From contig NW_023998459.1 in NCBI RefSeq assembly GCF_014805625.2, positions 1,421,934 through 1,485,933 on the forward strand: a DNA stretch of 64,000 bases, written 5' to 3'. A program made the translations under genes and the position numbers. This document shows, piece by piece, positions 22,076-35,410 of the stretch. How positions within the stretch are numbered: the stretch's first letter is position 1; the number at the start of each line of letters is the position of its first letter. The notes beneath the pieces were generated by a model. That model searched no databases, was not told the DNA's origin, and saw only the letters and a list, made by a program, of their open reading frames with translations. The stretch comes from Glossina fuscipes (Eukaryota; Arthropoda; Insecta; Diptera; Glossinidae).

Positions 22076-22975
22076 TATTACTGACAAGTAAGTGTGTACT
22101 AGCAGACAACAGACACTTTGGCCTTTTATGACTTGTATGTATGTTTCAACCCATGCTTTGACGTTTGTGAGCATTTCCATAACTTAATCGAATAAAATTC
22201 TATTTCATTATTTTTATTTGTGCGGCGCACCTTTTTCTCCAATCAGTTTAACCAATCATTGCTTACCCGCTTAGTACCCTTTATATTGAGCTTGATTTGA
22301 AGACTGTTCGATCATAAAAAAAAGAAACTTGAGTGATTAAATGTTTGTTCTTGGAGAAAAGCATGTCATTCAAGTTTTCCCACAAATATAGTTTTTCCAA
22401 AAGAGAGCTCTTATAGGGTTCTGACATAAATTTTGAAATTTCTTATGTATAGTTTCGTGAGACTTATACTGTTAGAGCATACATAGTTTTATCGTCCTTC
22501 ATTTATTGTATGACTTTCTACAGCTATTTTTGTTTGACTTCTGTTAAAGTCTAGTCATACTTTGGCTAACAGCCTTGACCTTTAAAAGCAAGCAATTCTA
22601 AAAGTAGGAACGCTGTGGTTTACTTAGAGACAATATGTTGTACTCTAGGGCTGGATGAGATTGTAATTCACTAAGAGCTGTTTGTATTACGAATTACATT
22701 CCTTAATAACTCAAAGCAGTTCTTCAAATTCGTTAATTGTACACGTAGAGTAGGGGAACATCTTTCTCTGATGAACTTTGACATTTGTGACCCCTAAAGC
22801 AAGTATGCAGTTTTCAAACTTTTTGCACATCACCATGAGATATTCCTCCCACTAACTCCCATTTTCTAATAAGGTATGTTGCTAGATCTACTTTCAATTA
22901 TTGCAGCTTTTCTGCGCCCATTTGTGTGCCGTGCTCTATTTTTCGATGTTCATTTACTTCGTGTTCCAGGTGTTT
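22076..22975. other. Non-coding stretch
   Basis: No supported gene. Traces of LINE coding sequence may begin toward the right-hand end. Confidence 0.4.
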
Positions 22976-22979
22976 TTAT

Positions 22980-23865
22980 ATTTGTTTGAATAGGCATTAA
23001 TCTCCGTCCGTTTAGAAGACTGGCTTTTCAATGCCACTCTACAAAAATAGGCCCAGAAGGATCAGTTAGAATTGCAGAAGTTTTACGGCACCTAACCTAT
23101 TACCTACATTATTTGAACCGTTTGTGACAAAAAGACTTACTTCTGTTATAAAACTGCCTTATCATCGTGGTTGCTTAAGAAACAGGCCAACTTTCACCAA
23201 CCTTCTGCAGTTGTGTAATTAAGTTTTCAAAGCGATACCTTCACTAAGTGTTCCAAAGCGTTTGATACAATGGATTATTGTTTGTTAGGTTTAAAACTAC
23301 GATATTGTGGCATTCCCCAAAATATAGTTGCATTTTTCTGCACTTACCTCAATAGTTGCGCCCAATGTGTGTTGTTCAATTCTCATCAATCTTGGCATAT
23401 TGCGTTTTCGCTCAGAGCAGCTGTCCTCTATTTCTAATTTTTATTCATTTTATTGCTGAATGAACTTCCTGCGTGCGTTCAACCCTGTAACAATGTCTGC
23501 GAATGAGTTAGGCTTTTCCCTTGCTTTGCTGTTGTGAATGAATATAGATAAGTGTTATGCTATGAATTTAAAGGGACGTAGGAAGTTGTCATTTACTGTC
23601 GACAACCATATCCTAAAAAGATGATCCAGAAGATATAATGTGTTTTATGTTACCGACGTATTATACACATCCTTAGGCAAATCAACGATAGCATATACGG
23701 CTGTTGTCTGTCTCCATTTTTATAGCGCTACGTTTACCTTCTTGAGTCTGCTCAATGTCACTTCACATTATTTGCTTAAGGATAAGATTATCTGTTCCAG
23801 TGTATGGAAATTGACTGAAACTTATCGCTTTATCTACCCGAGAGGAAAGGCGTGAAACGTTGAGT
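22980..23865 (+). mobile_element. LINE RT remnant (A-related), copy i
   Basis: Heavily decayed Jockey-type RT on the plus strand. Readable blocks in several frames are LFEPFVTKRLTSV and FTNLLQL (fingers), KCSKAFDTMDYCLL (the SKAFDxVDH motif, about 23245-23290), RYCGIPQNIVAFF and CVLFNSHQSW, then INIDKCYAMNLKGRRK and SFTVDNHILKR from the thumb. The catalytic YxDD block is not legible. No tail is found because a second remnant starts soon after. Confidence 0.75.
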
Positions 23866-24214
23866 GTAACGTTCTTTTGTGACCTAATAAATCGTGGCAT
23901 TTAGTCCTTTTCTATGCTAAAACTTGTACTTATTAATGTTCCTTAGAGGGTTTTATTGTATTAATTACGATCTGTTCAACCCGTTAGGGATACTAGGTAA
24001 AAGGAATCAGATTTTTCTGTCCCATCCGTTAATTCGGTTAAAACCGTAACATGTGATTAGCTGCTGAATCTTTCTCGTGTTTTGTAGGAACACATTTACA
24101 TCTTGCCACAAAGAATTTTCAAAATTAGCCATACAGAAATATGAACACGTATCGGACACTGCCGAATAATTCGTAAAGTAAGATAAGAAATTCATACCTA
24201 GCAATCTATACTCA

Positions 24215-25065
24215 ATGAATTGTGGCGATGTTTCTTTTTGGAAGAGTATTTTGACTCTTTGTAAAAGTGGATGTCGAAAACTTATTGGGAATTATAGGAT
24301 AATTGCCAAACTTAGTGCTCTGCCAAAACGACAAACAAACAAAACGCTTACTCCTGTTTTAGGGTTAGTGATATCGCACTGTCAACAGTGCTTTCAAATG
24401 TGGATTAACGTCCACTAATACTCTGAACTTTTGTAATCCCCTTTAGAAAGTATTTCCCAAGCGAAAACAAACTGTAATACGTTGTCCTCTTGGTATCGTA
24501 TTCACATTCTGGAAAACGTCTGTAGTTACAAAGACGTAGGAGTTGTTTCGACCCAAGACTCAAATTTGTAATTCATATAGAGGCTATAGTTACCCATACG
24601 TTAACAAGTGCTTGTATACAGGTTGATCTCTTGGAGACTGTCTCAACGGGACTTATTCTTTGCTTTACGTGCTTTGAGATGAGATTCTGCCATACTTCTT
24701 CCACCGTATAATGATAGATGGAAGCTCACTGATTTGCTTACCCTTGAAAAATTGCGTGAAACATTAGGAGTAACTCCCGACTTTAATATAGTAAAACGAA
24801 AAGTTTATTCGCCGGCTTTATTAAAACATACTGGCATTCATATCTCCAGTGGGGTCTCAAGACATCCTGTGCTCTTGGGGCTACCGCATTGCCGAAAAAA
24901 TTATGAGTTGTTCAATGCGTTTCAGTTAATGTATAGCATGTTCAACGATCATTTCCACTGACTTGACTTTTCCGCTTTGCCCGTTAATAATGTTAAAAGC
25001 ATTATATTGCGTAACTGACTACTAAAAATTTGCGAGCTTCCTCCCAATTCAGATAAATGACATAA
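24215..25065 (+). mobile_element. LINE RT remnant (A-related), copy ii
   Basis: Starts again in the RT fingers (FWKSILTLCKSGCRKLIGNY at about 24237-24297), skips most of the palm, continues with thumb-like VSSWYRIHILENVCSYKDVG near 24480-24540, and ends with the ORF2 C-terminus LEKLRETLGVTPDFNIVKRK and NYELFNAFQLMYSMFNDHFH (24744-24958). The order fingers, thumb, C-terminus in under 850 bases shows a large internal deletion. Because it begins upstream of where copy i ends in protein terms, the two are separate insertions. Confidence 0.78.
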
Positions 25066-27215
25066 TAAAATTTTTTTTCTACATGATTTTTTTCTCATTT
25101 GTTACTATTAATATAAAAAAGCACATGTTCATTTGTCAGCATATATCCTTGCATCTTAGTTTAGTGCTTAGTTGAATTCCGGTATATATTATAAGTTGAT
25201 CTGATGTCTTTTTTTTATGCTTACTACAATTTACTTTGTAATTTACATTCAGCTTTTGGCTTGTTCTATAATGGGACTTAATTAATTAAGTAAATAACTA
25301 AACTTTATAGTCAGCGGAAGACAACTTGAATAAACACAACATATGAATGAAATCAAATGCATTCTTCACAAAAAAGCAAAAATAATAAATCGAAAGAAGG
25401 AAGAACTAACAAATATTCCAGAAAAATGTTGTGCAATAAAATTTTTTCTTCCTGATCTTTTACAGATGTGTCTTTGACCAAATACTTTAAAAATGAACTG
25501 GGAGATCACTCGTTTAATACGCAACTTTGAAAGATTATCTTTTAAACGTTGATTTTCCTAAAATTAATGCAACCCACAGCCGAATGCGAATTATAATTAT
25601 ATGCAAAACAAATGGTTACAATGAGGCCAAATAAATACAATGTAAGTACAACCTTTTAAATTTATTAGAAATTAATGATTAAACTTTAGAAATTAATGAT
25701 GTAACTTTAGACATATTCAGGTTTTTTGAAACATTTTTCTTGGAATTTTCAAAGAAACGGAAGAGGATTGAATAAAGATTGGTTTAGAAGCAGTTGCTAT
25801 AATCTCTTATAATATGATGTGACTGTAATAGATATTTAAGCTTTGCCTCGCGCCTGTCTAGTGAACGAACAACCATGAATTATAAAAGCAATAGTGTTTA
25901 AACCGTCACCATAGCTTTGCGTCGTTTTGAATAAGCGAATGTATTGCTTGTTGATTGCAAATTGTTAATAAAAAAAGGTTTAATATTGCTTCCTTTTGTA
26001 TAACCAAAAGAAACTTTTGACCATTTCTCGCCCTTTTTCTCTATATGTACCTAAACAATTCCACATGTGGAACAAAAAATATACATTAAGTAAGTACGAT
26101 GTTCTCATTATCTTGTATATAAATAAATATAAACTTTTGTAAACGTACACATATAAATACCGTTGAAATACCATGTGCGACTTCTGACTTAATAACTTAT
26201 GGTTTGAACGCCTTTATTGCTACTATTGAAGAATTTGAATAAATCTTAGTTGGCTAATACGTAATAATTAGTAGGACCACTGCATTTATTATTATACTAT
26301 ATTAAAATGATATGTACGTATGCCCGAATTTGGAAAAAAGGAATGATTTTTGAAATGCTTTTTTGTCGTTTCTATCTGGGACAAACTTTTTTCCTTGAAG
26401 ATATATGGTCATACATTTTGCATAAAGAATTGTCAACTGTCAAAAAAATGTAGAGTGAAATTGTTTGCAGGGTTCTTCAAACCGTGGATCCCAATTTTAA
26501 CCGGCACGGTCGACGTGAGATATAGACTGTTGATTACTCCTCATAAAGGCAGTCATTGTTAGGCCCCTTCTCAATTTATGCAAACAATTTTATCTCACAG
26601 AAATTTGAATAATAAAGGATTTTCAAAAAAAAATATACCTGATTAGTTTATTGTTCCAAACAAACAAACGTTATTCGAGTAGCACTGCCCTACGGAGAGC
26701 GTGGTAAGTCTCCGCTAAGGAAAATTCCGTATTGCCAACATACATATTGACTAATTGTCAGCAGTTAAAAAAAATCGAATATTATTTCCGCGAAGTAAAA
26801 GAAAAATATTTTCACATTCAATTTTGCTACAAATTGTTATCATGCTCAAAAAGAAATCGAAACAAAGATTTTGAAAATCTTCAGGAAATATTTTTACCGG
26901 CATCATAGGCAATACGGTAAAGACCGATCCAATAGCTTGCAATTCACAATATGAAAATTTATAATTGAAGCATAACTTATGCAATTGTGTAATTAATACT
27001 ATCCATCATCCAAGTAAAACAAGAAGAAGAACTTCATTAACATTACTGCAATAACAAAGGCAAATCAGTTGATTATCGCTATCGGTTTTATTCAACATAA
27101 TCGAAAAAGGGTATAACAAACAGGACTCAGTATTTTATGAACGTACCCGGATTCCGCGGCTTCACAGGGCCTTTTGCCCCGCTGGAGACCTGGAGTATAA
27201 TATTAATACCACTAC
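25066..27215. other. Non-coding stretch
   Basis: AT-rich; no domain-bearing frame, RNA gene or repeat that I can support. The plus-strand frame at 26350-26562 has no recognisable motif. Confidence 0.5.
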
Positions 27216-27219
27216 GTAG

Positions 27220-27381
27220 CAAAATGAATTAAATACGCGGCGTTTACTACCTGTCAATGCACGAGCTATGCTCGACGTGTCCAGAAGCCGCGTTACAGAC
27301 ATTTTGCAAGATGCCGAGAGTGTCACCTTCTCACTGCTCGATGCCCTCTCCGACGCCGCACACAAATCTTTAGTCGTTTAG
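27220..27381 (+). CDS. Possible C-terminal coding piece, unknown
   Basis: A GC-richer open frame of 53 codons ending at TAG (27379-27381), with ATG available at 27268. The product is helix-prone and mixed in charge, for example LLPVNARAMLDVSRSRVTDI and then LSDAAHKSLVV at the end. The composition differs from flanking AT-rich DNA and codon use looks coding. No splice acceptor of quality precedes it. I recognise no family. The antisense strand is also open here, so chance remains possible. Confidence 0.25.
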   Translation, partial: QNELNTRRLLPVNARAMLDVSRSRVTDILQDAESVTFSLLDALSDAAHKSLVV

Positions 27382-27467
27382 TTTCTTACCAATAATTTGT
27401 TACCGTACAAAGCAAAAATCAATAATCGCGCTAGATACTTTTCAGAGAATAACTTTGGCCTCTCTCG

Positions 27468-27710
27468 GTGCGAAAGATAGCCTTTCCGTTACTCGTTCTC
27501 TCGTTACTTAGCCTTCTTAGTGCGCTGTTGACGGTGAATCAAGGACAGGTAGCCGAGCAGACTTCAGAAGAGATTTACATACTCCTATTTATCTTATTGA
27601 GAGCTAGCGTCAATAAGGAAAAATTCCTATGCTACAAAGCAAGCATAGACGACCTTACCGGTGTAAGGCGAGTCTGCTTTCTTGCACGATACTTATACCA
27701 TGGTGGCTAG
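27468..27710 (+). CDS. Possible secreted-type ORF, unknown
   Basis: An 80-codon frame opening with GTG rather than ATG; its first 25 codons encode a strongly hydrophobic leucine-rich run (FPLLVLSLLSLLSALLTV) resembling a signal peptide. The region is GC-richer than its surroundings and follows another possible coding piece by under 100 bases. Without an ATG or an upstream exon the start is unknown, so this may be one exon or noise. Confidence 0.2.
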   Translation: MRKIAFPLLVLSLLSLLSALLTVNQGQVAEQTSEEIYILLFILLRASVNKEKFLCYKASIDDLTGVRRVCFLARYLYHGG

Positions 27711-27729
27711 GGTTGTGGCCTGACCCACA

Positions 27730-30700
27730 ATTCGATAACTTGTCGGGTAAGTATTGTAGGGATTTTTTAATATAATGTTTTACTCAGAGCAGGTAAAATA
27801 TTAATATATGAATAAACTTAAAAGATAAAAAATGTTCTAATTAAAATATATGTACATTCTTAAATATTTGGGAATAAATTTTTAAACACATTTCTTAAAT
27901 ATCAAATATCATATTACACGTTGATAAGAAATTTTGTACGTTTTATACACCATCCATTAACCATTTCTATAGAGAATATATATATTAGTTTTCTATTTAT
28001 TGGGCAACCATCTCCATTATAAAACATGGTTAAATTTTTACGCAAATCAAAACAGCAATTGCGTGAAATTATAAATATATTTGATTCTCATCCAGACCCC
28101 TAAGAAAAGGAAACGTTTTTCTCTAAACATAGATAAGATGAATCCATGTTTTAATATTAAGCATGTATTCATAAAGGTTCGCAATGAGAATCGTACGCAG
28201 GAAACCTTACGGTAGGATTGTTAATAGATTACAATTGTATTGAAATATGCAATATATGTATATATAATTGTTCGTGTAATGCAGATTGTAAGGTGTATAT
28301 GGAGGTATAATAATATACAAAATATGTTTTTTATGTGCAAATAAAAAAAAGTAGAAGAGAAATGAGGAGTGTCCGACTTGGCAATTCTGCTTGCCACCAG
28401 AAACAAATGAATTATAGAACTGAAATAAACTAATGTTGTAAAGCATATCCTCGACAAGTAACAGTACGCAAGAACCGTCCCATCAAATATAACAACAAAT
28501 TCATATACCACAGCAACAGTGAATTAACACACACCATTCAGTTTATTATAAGAGGCCTCTCCTTGTGCAAAACGGAAAGGTTAATATGTGTTCAAAGGCT
28601 TCCATTCAGTGTGCTCGTTAAGTGGCAGTAAACGTGACAATAAAAAAAATCACAATTTCGTGTAGCAAATACGTGTTCTTGGTTCCTTTTTCATCAATGT
28701 TTTTTGGTCTTAATAACGGAACGATGTTTGACTTACACTTGCAAATCAAAAACGAGCGGAATTCGAAGATGGGGTGCATTTTTTATTGATTTTATTTGCA
28801 AGTTGATGACCGATGATGCCTTATTTATTAAAACGACCGATATATATAATGATTGAAAAATGAATGAGACATGCGTACACTTACTAAAGAGCAACGACTA
28901 TCGGAAGCGAGAAAGAGACAGCTTATAACTGCCTTAACCTATTTTGAACTGTTTATAAATTATCAATACATTGCTTCTGCATAAGCCAAACGTAGGTGGT
29001 AGTTTGCATAAGAAAACATTAATTGCGAATAGGCCACGAGCATCATCCGCCTGTTGAAAGACATTGGCTTTCAACCAGGATTATAATAAAAAGGCAGTTT
29101 CACTACTTCGTAGTTTCGTTACCTCGCGCTTGCTATTTCTTCTTTGCGACGCTGCTGACGAATTGCAGGGAAAAAGTGGTGTGGCGCTGCATGGGAAAGG
29201 CTACGTTGATAATGCGTGACGCGGATTATATGTATTCAATCAGTAAATGTTGCTAATAAATAATACTCGATATGCTATATTTCCGAAACGCTTCCAAGGC
29301 CCTATATTGTGCTACGAAATGTGTCCGAATGAAAAGGTTTTTCTGGAAAAGCGGACGTAATGTCTTGTTTTGTTGTCCACTTATAGGTGGATTTTCGGTG
29401 GACTTTCGGCAGCCTCGTGGTCGTCTAGTGGACACGAGCTCCTTGCAGCAAGGGTAGACTGAAATGGTGAGCTTTAAACTGCTTCGCTCTACATTGGTGA
29501 CATACGCACTTCAGATATTTTTTTTGTAGGTTTCATATTCCGGTAGTGTCGAATGTGGTTAAAGCAGTTAGTGATAACGATGTAATCTTATTTAGCCGAC
29601 TCAATCAATGGTTGTTATCGTAACAACGCTAGGAAAACCTTCAGATCTTACAAGAGGCTATAAATGCTAATTTTAAACATTATAACCTTTATTGATGACC
29701 AGTAAATTCTTACGACGACATACGGATGTAAGATGACTATTGTGAGAATCTGGGTTTAAAAAAAAAAAAATTTCATGACATTCCGACCACTAGTTTACAA
29801 CTTATTAATCTTACAGGGCGAATTACGATTTTTCAATTATTTTGCAAAAACAAAAGTCGTGTCAGTAAATTCGTTCTGTTTTTCCAGCTACAAATTCATT
29901 GCGTTGTTGAATGTTTGCTTTCTCTAGCCATTGGCACATTTCTTTTTTCAAATATAACACCTTTTCATCGTGCCGGAACTCTGTTAAACCTTGCCGGAAA
30001 CTCTGATAACGCATTCCCAACACCTAGCACATAGCACCGTAGTACCGACAAACACCGACAGACAATAGACACACAAAATTTGCTTGTAGATACTACATAA
30101 ATGGAAATAATCAGCCATGTCCATACAACATTATTAATTGCTCTGTATAAAGCGTGTTTTCTCATTCGTTTAAGATTTTTAATTGCTTGATTTTTTTGGA
30201 CATGCATGCGTTTGCGAGTAAATGGAGATCTTCCTCAGTTGCTCCTAATACTTTTTCGAGTCAATATGTTTTCCATAAATTAAATACATAAAATAATCAC
30301 AATAAGAAGGCTGTCAAATGAGCACAAAGAAAAAGAACAAAAAATAATTCTTATTTTCCGGTACTGCCAATCGTTGCCTACACTACAATTATAATATGAA
30401 AAACTGTAGTGTAGTTCCTTCCATTAGCACTAACAAAACAATAAACCAACTTAGTCCATTCGGTACTAAACAAGGCCCCAGATGGCACAACGTTTTCTAC
30501 CGACTATACCTCGATCACTCGCAATCCGTGCGCGACGGAGAGCATCTTAAAATCTAACTTACTTGCCAACTTGCGCCCGGGTTCCGCCAAGCTGCATGAT
30601 AAACTTAATTCGCTTAAAAGCGTAATTTATGCCCTTTGTTTGAAACATTTGTGCCGGAATACTCGATAAACTAAACGTTGACGGAAACGCTCGTTCCACT

Positions 30701-31100
30701 TTAGGGAGCATCATTGTCACTTTTGATCACTTACGTTTACCACAAATTGTTGACGTTGCTCGGTACAGCTGAAAACTGGAGGAAGTGTGATACGTGAAAA
30801 CTACCAACGCCTTGGACATGCTTTAAAAACCATTGTCGTGCGCCTACACATCCCGCGTAATTTCTTCGTTAATTCTAATTGTCAGCGCTCGGCGTTAGAT
30901 AAACAATGCCTACCTTGTTTACAAATCCATGAAATCGTAAAAATTTAAAGTTAAAATTATGTATTGAAGTAACGCGACGCAGATACCGTTAGTTAAATCC
31001 TGTTTACAAGAAATTAATAAATATAATTCTTATGCTTCGATCGCCTGCCCAATTCAACTTAATAAACCAGCAACATTAATTACTGTTAATACAAACGTAA
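27730..31100. other. Mostly non-coding stretch
   Basis: No supported gene. 30.48-30.95 kb is slightly GC-richer with short open pieces that could be a decayed 5' part of the LINE that follows, but no motif is legible. Confidence 0.4.
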
Positions 31101-31109
31101 CTTTTCTTC

Positions 31110-32300
31110 CAGGAGGAACCATACTGAAAAAGTTCGATTTCAATAACAACAAATTTCTTACAGCCTAATAAAAGATAATGCCCCTGGAAAATCAGGTCTG
31201 AACACCAATTAACTACTTACAAATCGTGATGAATCCCATCCTCCACCCATCAATCAACCTTCAATATCGACAAGCCAACATGGCGAACCATGGAAAAAAG
31301 TAGGAAAGAAGTAGGAAAGTAATTCAACTAAAACGGAATTACTGCACCTATATAATAAAGTGGTTATGAATGGTCACATTCCAAACATGTGGAAACTTGT
31401 GGCAATTGCTCGAATTCGAAGGTCTAAAAATGTCTTCATCGCATCAAAGTATCGTCCCATATCCCTGCTGTATTTTTTTCAAAATTATTGGAAAAAACTA
31501 TAATGTCTTGAAAATCTTGTTTTTTTGAATTTAAGAACTTAATTATAAACCAGCAAGTAGGTTTCAAGCGTAAGCTACATTCAACGTACTGGCAACATCG
31601 GCTCTTCTTCGCAGCAATTATTTTATAATAAAAAAGGAATTTTTGAAAGGCATGATATTATAGTCTCTCAATAGATTCCGAAAACGCATTGACAGGTTGG
31701 GTCTTCGTGTCATTTTAAGCCTCCTGAAGTCATGGAATCTTGAACGGAAAGTCTTCAATTACATCAAATTATTTATATCACATCGGCGGTTTAAAGTTAG
31801 GGTTAACAATCATCTCTCTGATGCTTTTCCGCATTCGAAATGATGTCCCATTTCTGCCTTCAATAACATAAGCAGAATTCTTTTCCGAACACCGAGACTT
31901 GAACATTGCCTCTACGCGAACAATGTATTCATTTTAGCAAGAGAACAAGATAACAACACAATCAAAAACTTTGGGATATATTGTGCGAGAAGTTTCAAGG
32001 AAGGAAGCGCCTCTGCGATGCAGAAAATCGATTGGTTACCATTAATAATTTCTCAATACAAAATGTGGAAACACTCAATATTCTCGCGCTCACGTTCTCC
32101 AACAAATATTTTTAGAAACCATACTCTCTTCAATCAAGAATTCCGTCTTAGCTGGAGTGAAATTCGTACAATAAGTTGCTTCGAAAAGTCATGCAGATGC
32201 ATGGTCTGATACATGTGAACAAAGCTTTTATTGTCAAGAAAATCAAAAAATCATCATAACAAGCTAACGGCGGTGTGTAGGTGGCAAAGGAATGGAACAA
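31110..32300 (+). mobile_element. Non-LTR retrotransposon RT, family C, decayed
   Basis: Plus-strand RT remnant of a third LINE family. Blocks in order: KDNAPGKSGL (31174 onward), TELLHLYNKVVMNGHIPNMW (about 31340-31400), SKYRPISLL (about 31446-31472), KRKLHSTY-like fingers, FKVRVNNHLSDAFP (palm, about 31790-31840), a degraded LYADD region near 31910, and thumb NFSIQNVETLNILALTFSNK (about 32050-32110). Stops and frameshifts are spread evenly, which suggests an old copy. It differs from families A and B in every block. No tail or flanking duplication is obvious. Confidence 0.75.
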
Positions 32301-33002
32301 TTTTCTGCAATTTTGATTTTAAACCTCAGTGGGTTTTGAAAGGCTACTCTTATGACATTTCGTTCTCCAGGTACAAAAATAAAGAATTTCCAAATTATGT
32401 CTTCAGGAATCTGGGCAATCACATATTTCAGGACTTTACTGTACTCTTCTGTAAATCTTACCTAGTTATGGGTTATAAAGTATATTACTTTATTAAAACT
32501 AAGAGGCTCAATATTTGATATTCTTTTTTAATGCAGGGCCGACAGCCTACGTTGCTAATGCTCAAATTGTTTTATTTTAGTCTGAGAATTCATTCTATTG
32601 GTCTAAAAAATTATGACGATAATAATAATACATAATTTACAGTAAAAAACTGTTTTATTAGCATTATAATTCTAATTTTTCTAACTAATAACAATAATAA
32701 TAAAGTCAAAAATATATAGGCCATGGAAAATGTTGTACTTGTACACATTTCTCGTTTAGATAAATAAACGAACCGAAATTATAAACAATTTCTTGGCCAA
32801 AATAGGGAACTTCTTTTGGACCGCAAGATTGTGGTGGTTAACTTGGTATTACTTGCTATAAAAATATGTCGTCTGTACAGTTTTGTGTACGGGAAGCTAT
32901 TAATCGATATGCGATTCCACAATTTTCTTTTACTGCAATCATGTGTTAAACTAGCTTTTATCCTTAAAAAGTCGTTACGTTTCGAAAGTGAATTATTGTC
33001 AA

Positions 33003-33292
33003 TTTATTATCGGTTGCCAGGCTTATGCATGTTTGCGATGGCTTAGGGGTTCATTTGCAATTTGATCCTGTACCGGTTGTAAGTGTGCTCCTGTGCTGAT
33101 AGTGTACATGCTTTTTTTTCTTTTTTCTTTTTCTTTTTTTTTTTTTCTTCTTATTTGTTTTATTATGCTTATACTCAATTTTATTGTTAATTAATATTAG
33201 TTTTGCATTAAGAGCCTATTGAACTCGACTGCTATTTGTTTAGTTGAGTTTCCAGTATAAGTGGAATAAAATAAATAAATAAATAAATGTGT
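33003..33292 (+). mobile_element. Family A LINE, 3' UTR-only copy
   Basis: Same 3' segment as at 11.6 kb and 7.75 kb, but extended slightly farther 5' (TTATTATCGGTTGCCAGGCT), then CATGTTTGCGATGGCTTAGG, a long T/C tract, GAACTCGACTG, and a tail of AAATAAATAAATAAAT ending near 33290. It is a 5'-truncated insertion with no coding sequence. The copy at 11.6 kb is very similar over the shared part, so the two inserted from close relatives. Confidence 0.87.
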
Positions 33293-33294
33293 CT

Positions 33295-35375
33295 TTTGAT
33301 ATTGAAGCCAATAATTAGCTAATTTTCGGTTTCCTGTAAATAAACCTATTGTTACCAAAATCGCACACTGGGTAAAGCGGTTTTCTATAAAACTTTACTG
33401 ATTTTCTGAGAAACGAAATTGATAACATGAAAAAACCGAATAAAGGTTGGCGATGCTTTATGTTCTAGCGCCACGAAGCAAAGAAGTCTCATACAGATAC
33501 CGATTGCAGAAAAGATTAATAATAGTTCGCGGAAAGAGGATTAGCAGAGAAATGTCACAATTCAGTTAGGTATAAGTAACCAGATTATAAAAGGATAGTC
33601 GGGTTGAGAAAATTGAATTATAATATTCGAACGGACCAAAACGGGTGTGGCGTTAAAAGGTTGCAACTAAAAGTTTCCGTAAAAAGTCACAATTTATTGG
33701 TACAAAATTGCAGACTTATTCTGGCTACGTTATTGTTTAACAATTATAAAATTTATGGTTGTGTTTGTCTGTCAACCATGCTATCAAATTTTGTATCAAA
33801 TTTATCCCGCGACAATGTGGTAGGCCACTGTCACATAAAATGTAATCACGTCCGCAAATTTGATGATGGTTGAGTGACGCCCAATCTGGTAACAGCGGAT
33901 TTACTGTCGGTGGAAACAAATTTGCGTTAGTATTGAGTATAAACTGAGAAAAGTTACAACCTAAATCCGTTTTGGAATTGCCTTTGTAGAAAAATATGTG
34001 TAAATTAATTTTCATTTTGAAAATTAAACTTCGAGCGAAATAAGTTTTGTGAATAAATTTGTGCATAAGTGAGTTTTTTAAAAAAAATGAAAAAAAAATT
34101 TTTGGTGGTAAATACAATTTTTTTTTTAAATGTGGAACTAATTTCAGCACAATGAATCGTAACTTCCTCTTATGCTCTTCTCTTCATTGTAGAGCAGAGT
34201 AAGGGTAACCGCAAAAGAAGGAATCATCACGCGATGCGAGAGAGGCTTTGCGGGATGCTTCCGACGAAAATCTACTGCCAATCCATTTCCTTTTACTTTT
34301 TAGTAGAGATTTGCGCAAAGATAGAAATAAGTAAAACAATTTTCTTTCGACTGGCACCGAATTTCGCATTAACACCATTGAAATTTTTGGCGCCTCATGG
34401 TTTTATTTATTGCCATAAAAAGGTGAATGAAATAAAATTTTTCTCATCTTTTACTTTATTAAAAGGTATTTTTAAAAAAAAATGTATCCACCATGTGGTG
34501 ACTACAACATATAATCTAGAATTAACATACTTACCTTGTCGCCTTTTACTCTCCAAGTGCGTGTACTTGACACCTATATCGTTGATATTATTAAGAAAAA
34601 ATTAATCCACCAGGTCGTGGCGAGCACCATATTTATTTTATAACGCATTTTTAGGCAGATAATATATACTCATTTGCGGAATATACAAAATAGTTTTAAA
34701 CATCCTGTCTTGTTGACGTTATGATTAATAAGCATAAACCCAAAAATAACCATAACCAAAGAAGTGAAAAAATGAAAATTTAATCACATAAATAGTCGTG
34801 ATCTTCCTAGAGTAAATGTGGAAAATTTCAGCCTTTCGCCTTTTATAATTTGTGAGTAATGGGCAAAAAACCAAAAACTTTTGTTTAAAAAAACACAGAG
34901 CAATTTTGCCCATTTTCAATCCCATTCTGCGTGCAAAGACTTACAATGCTTCTACGAATTTAGCTTGGGTTTTAGCTCATTCCACAATCGCTTTAAATTT
35001 CGGTGCCTCTTCATTTCATCCATCTGTTGCTTCAAAACTTTGCTGAAATTACAAGCGTGTTGCTTCCTTACTGATAAACAAATCCGTCCGCACAAATATC
35101 TACCCTTACATCCTAAAAGCAGCCCGTTTGCGTTGTCCCTCCGCACTAAAGAATAAATATCCCTTGATTTACCATTCCTTTATCTTCCCTGGGTACGAGT
35201 ATCTTTCTCTACGCTATCATAAGATCATTCTTCTTCCGCACAAACCTATGGCAAGCTAGGTTCATATATAAAGAAAAAAAAAAAAGGAAAAAAAACACGC
35301 ATGTAGAAATATATATTTAAGTACAACTAGACCTTGTCTTGTCCTAGGGAAACATGTATAAGTGCTCTCGATGAA
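33295..35375. other. Non-coding stretch with weak open pieces
   Basis: 34.87-35.25 kb on the plus strand has longer-than-average open pieces in two frames that could be a decayed coding region, but no motif is recognised. Long A and T runs lie at 34.08-34.13 and 35.27-35.29 kb. Confidence 0.4.
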
Positions 35376-35410
35376 CAAGTTGCAATCGACTGAGCAACAT
35401 GCCTGTAGAC

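Noticed and set aside
33737..34150. 137-codon minus-strand frame
   Set aside because: Runs through poly-A/T tracts; low-complexity lysine/phenylalanine stretches and no motif.
34234..34605. 123-codon plus-strand frame and the overlapping minus frames
   Set aside because: Phenylalanine- and leucine-rich AT-driven frames with no motif on either strand.
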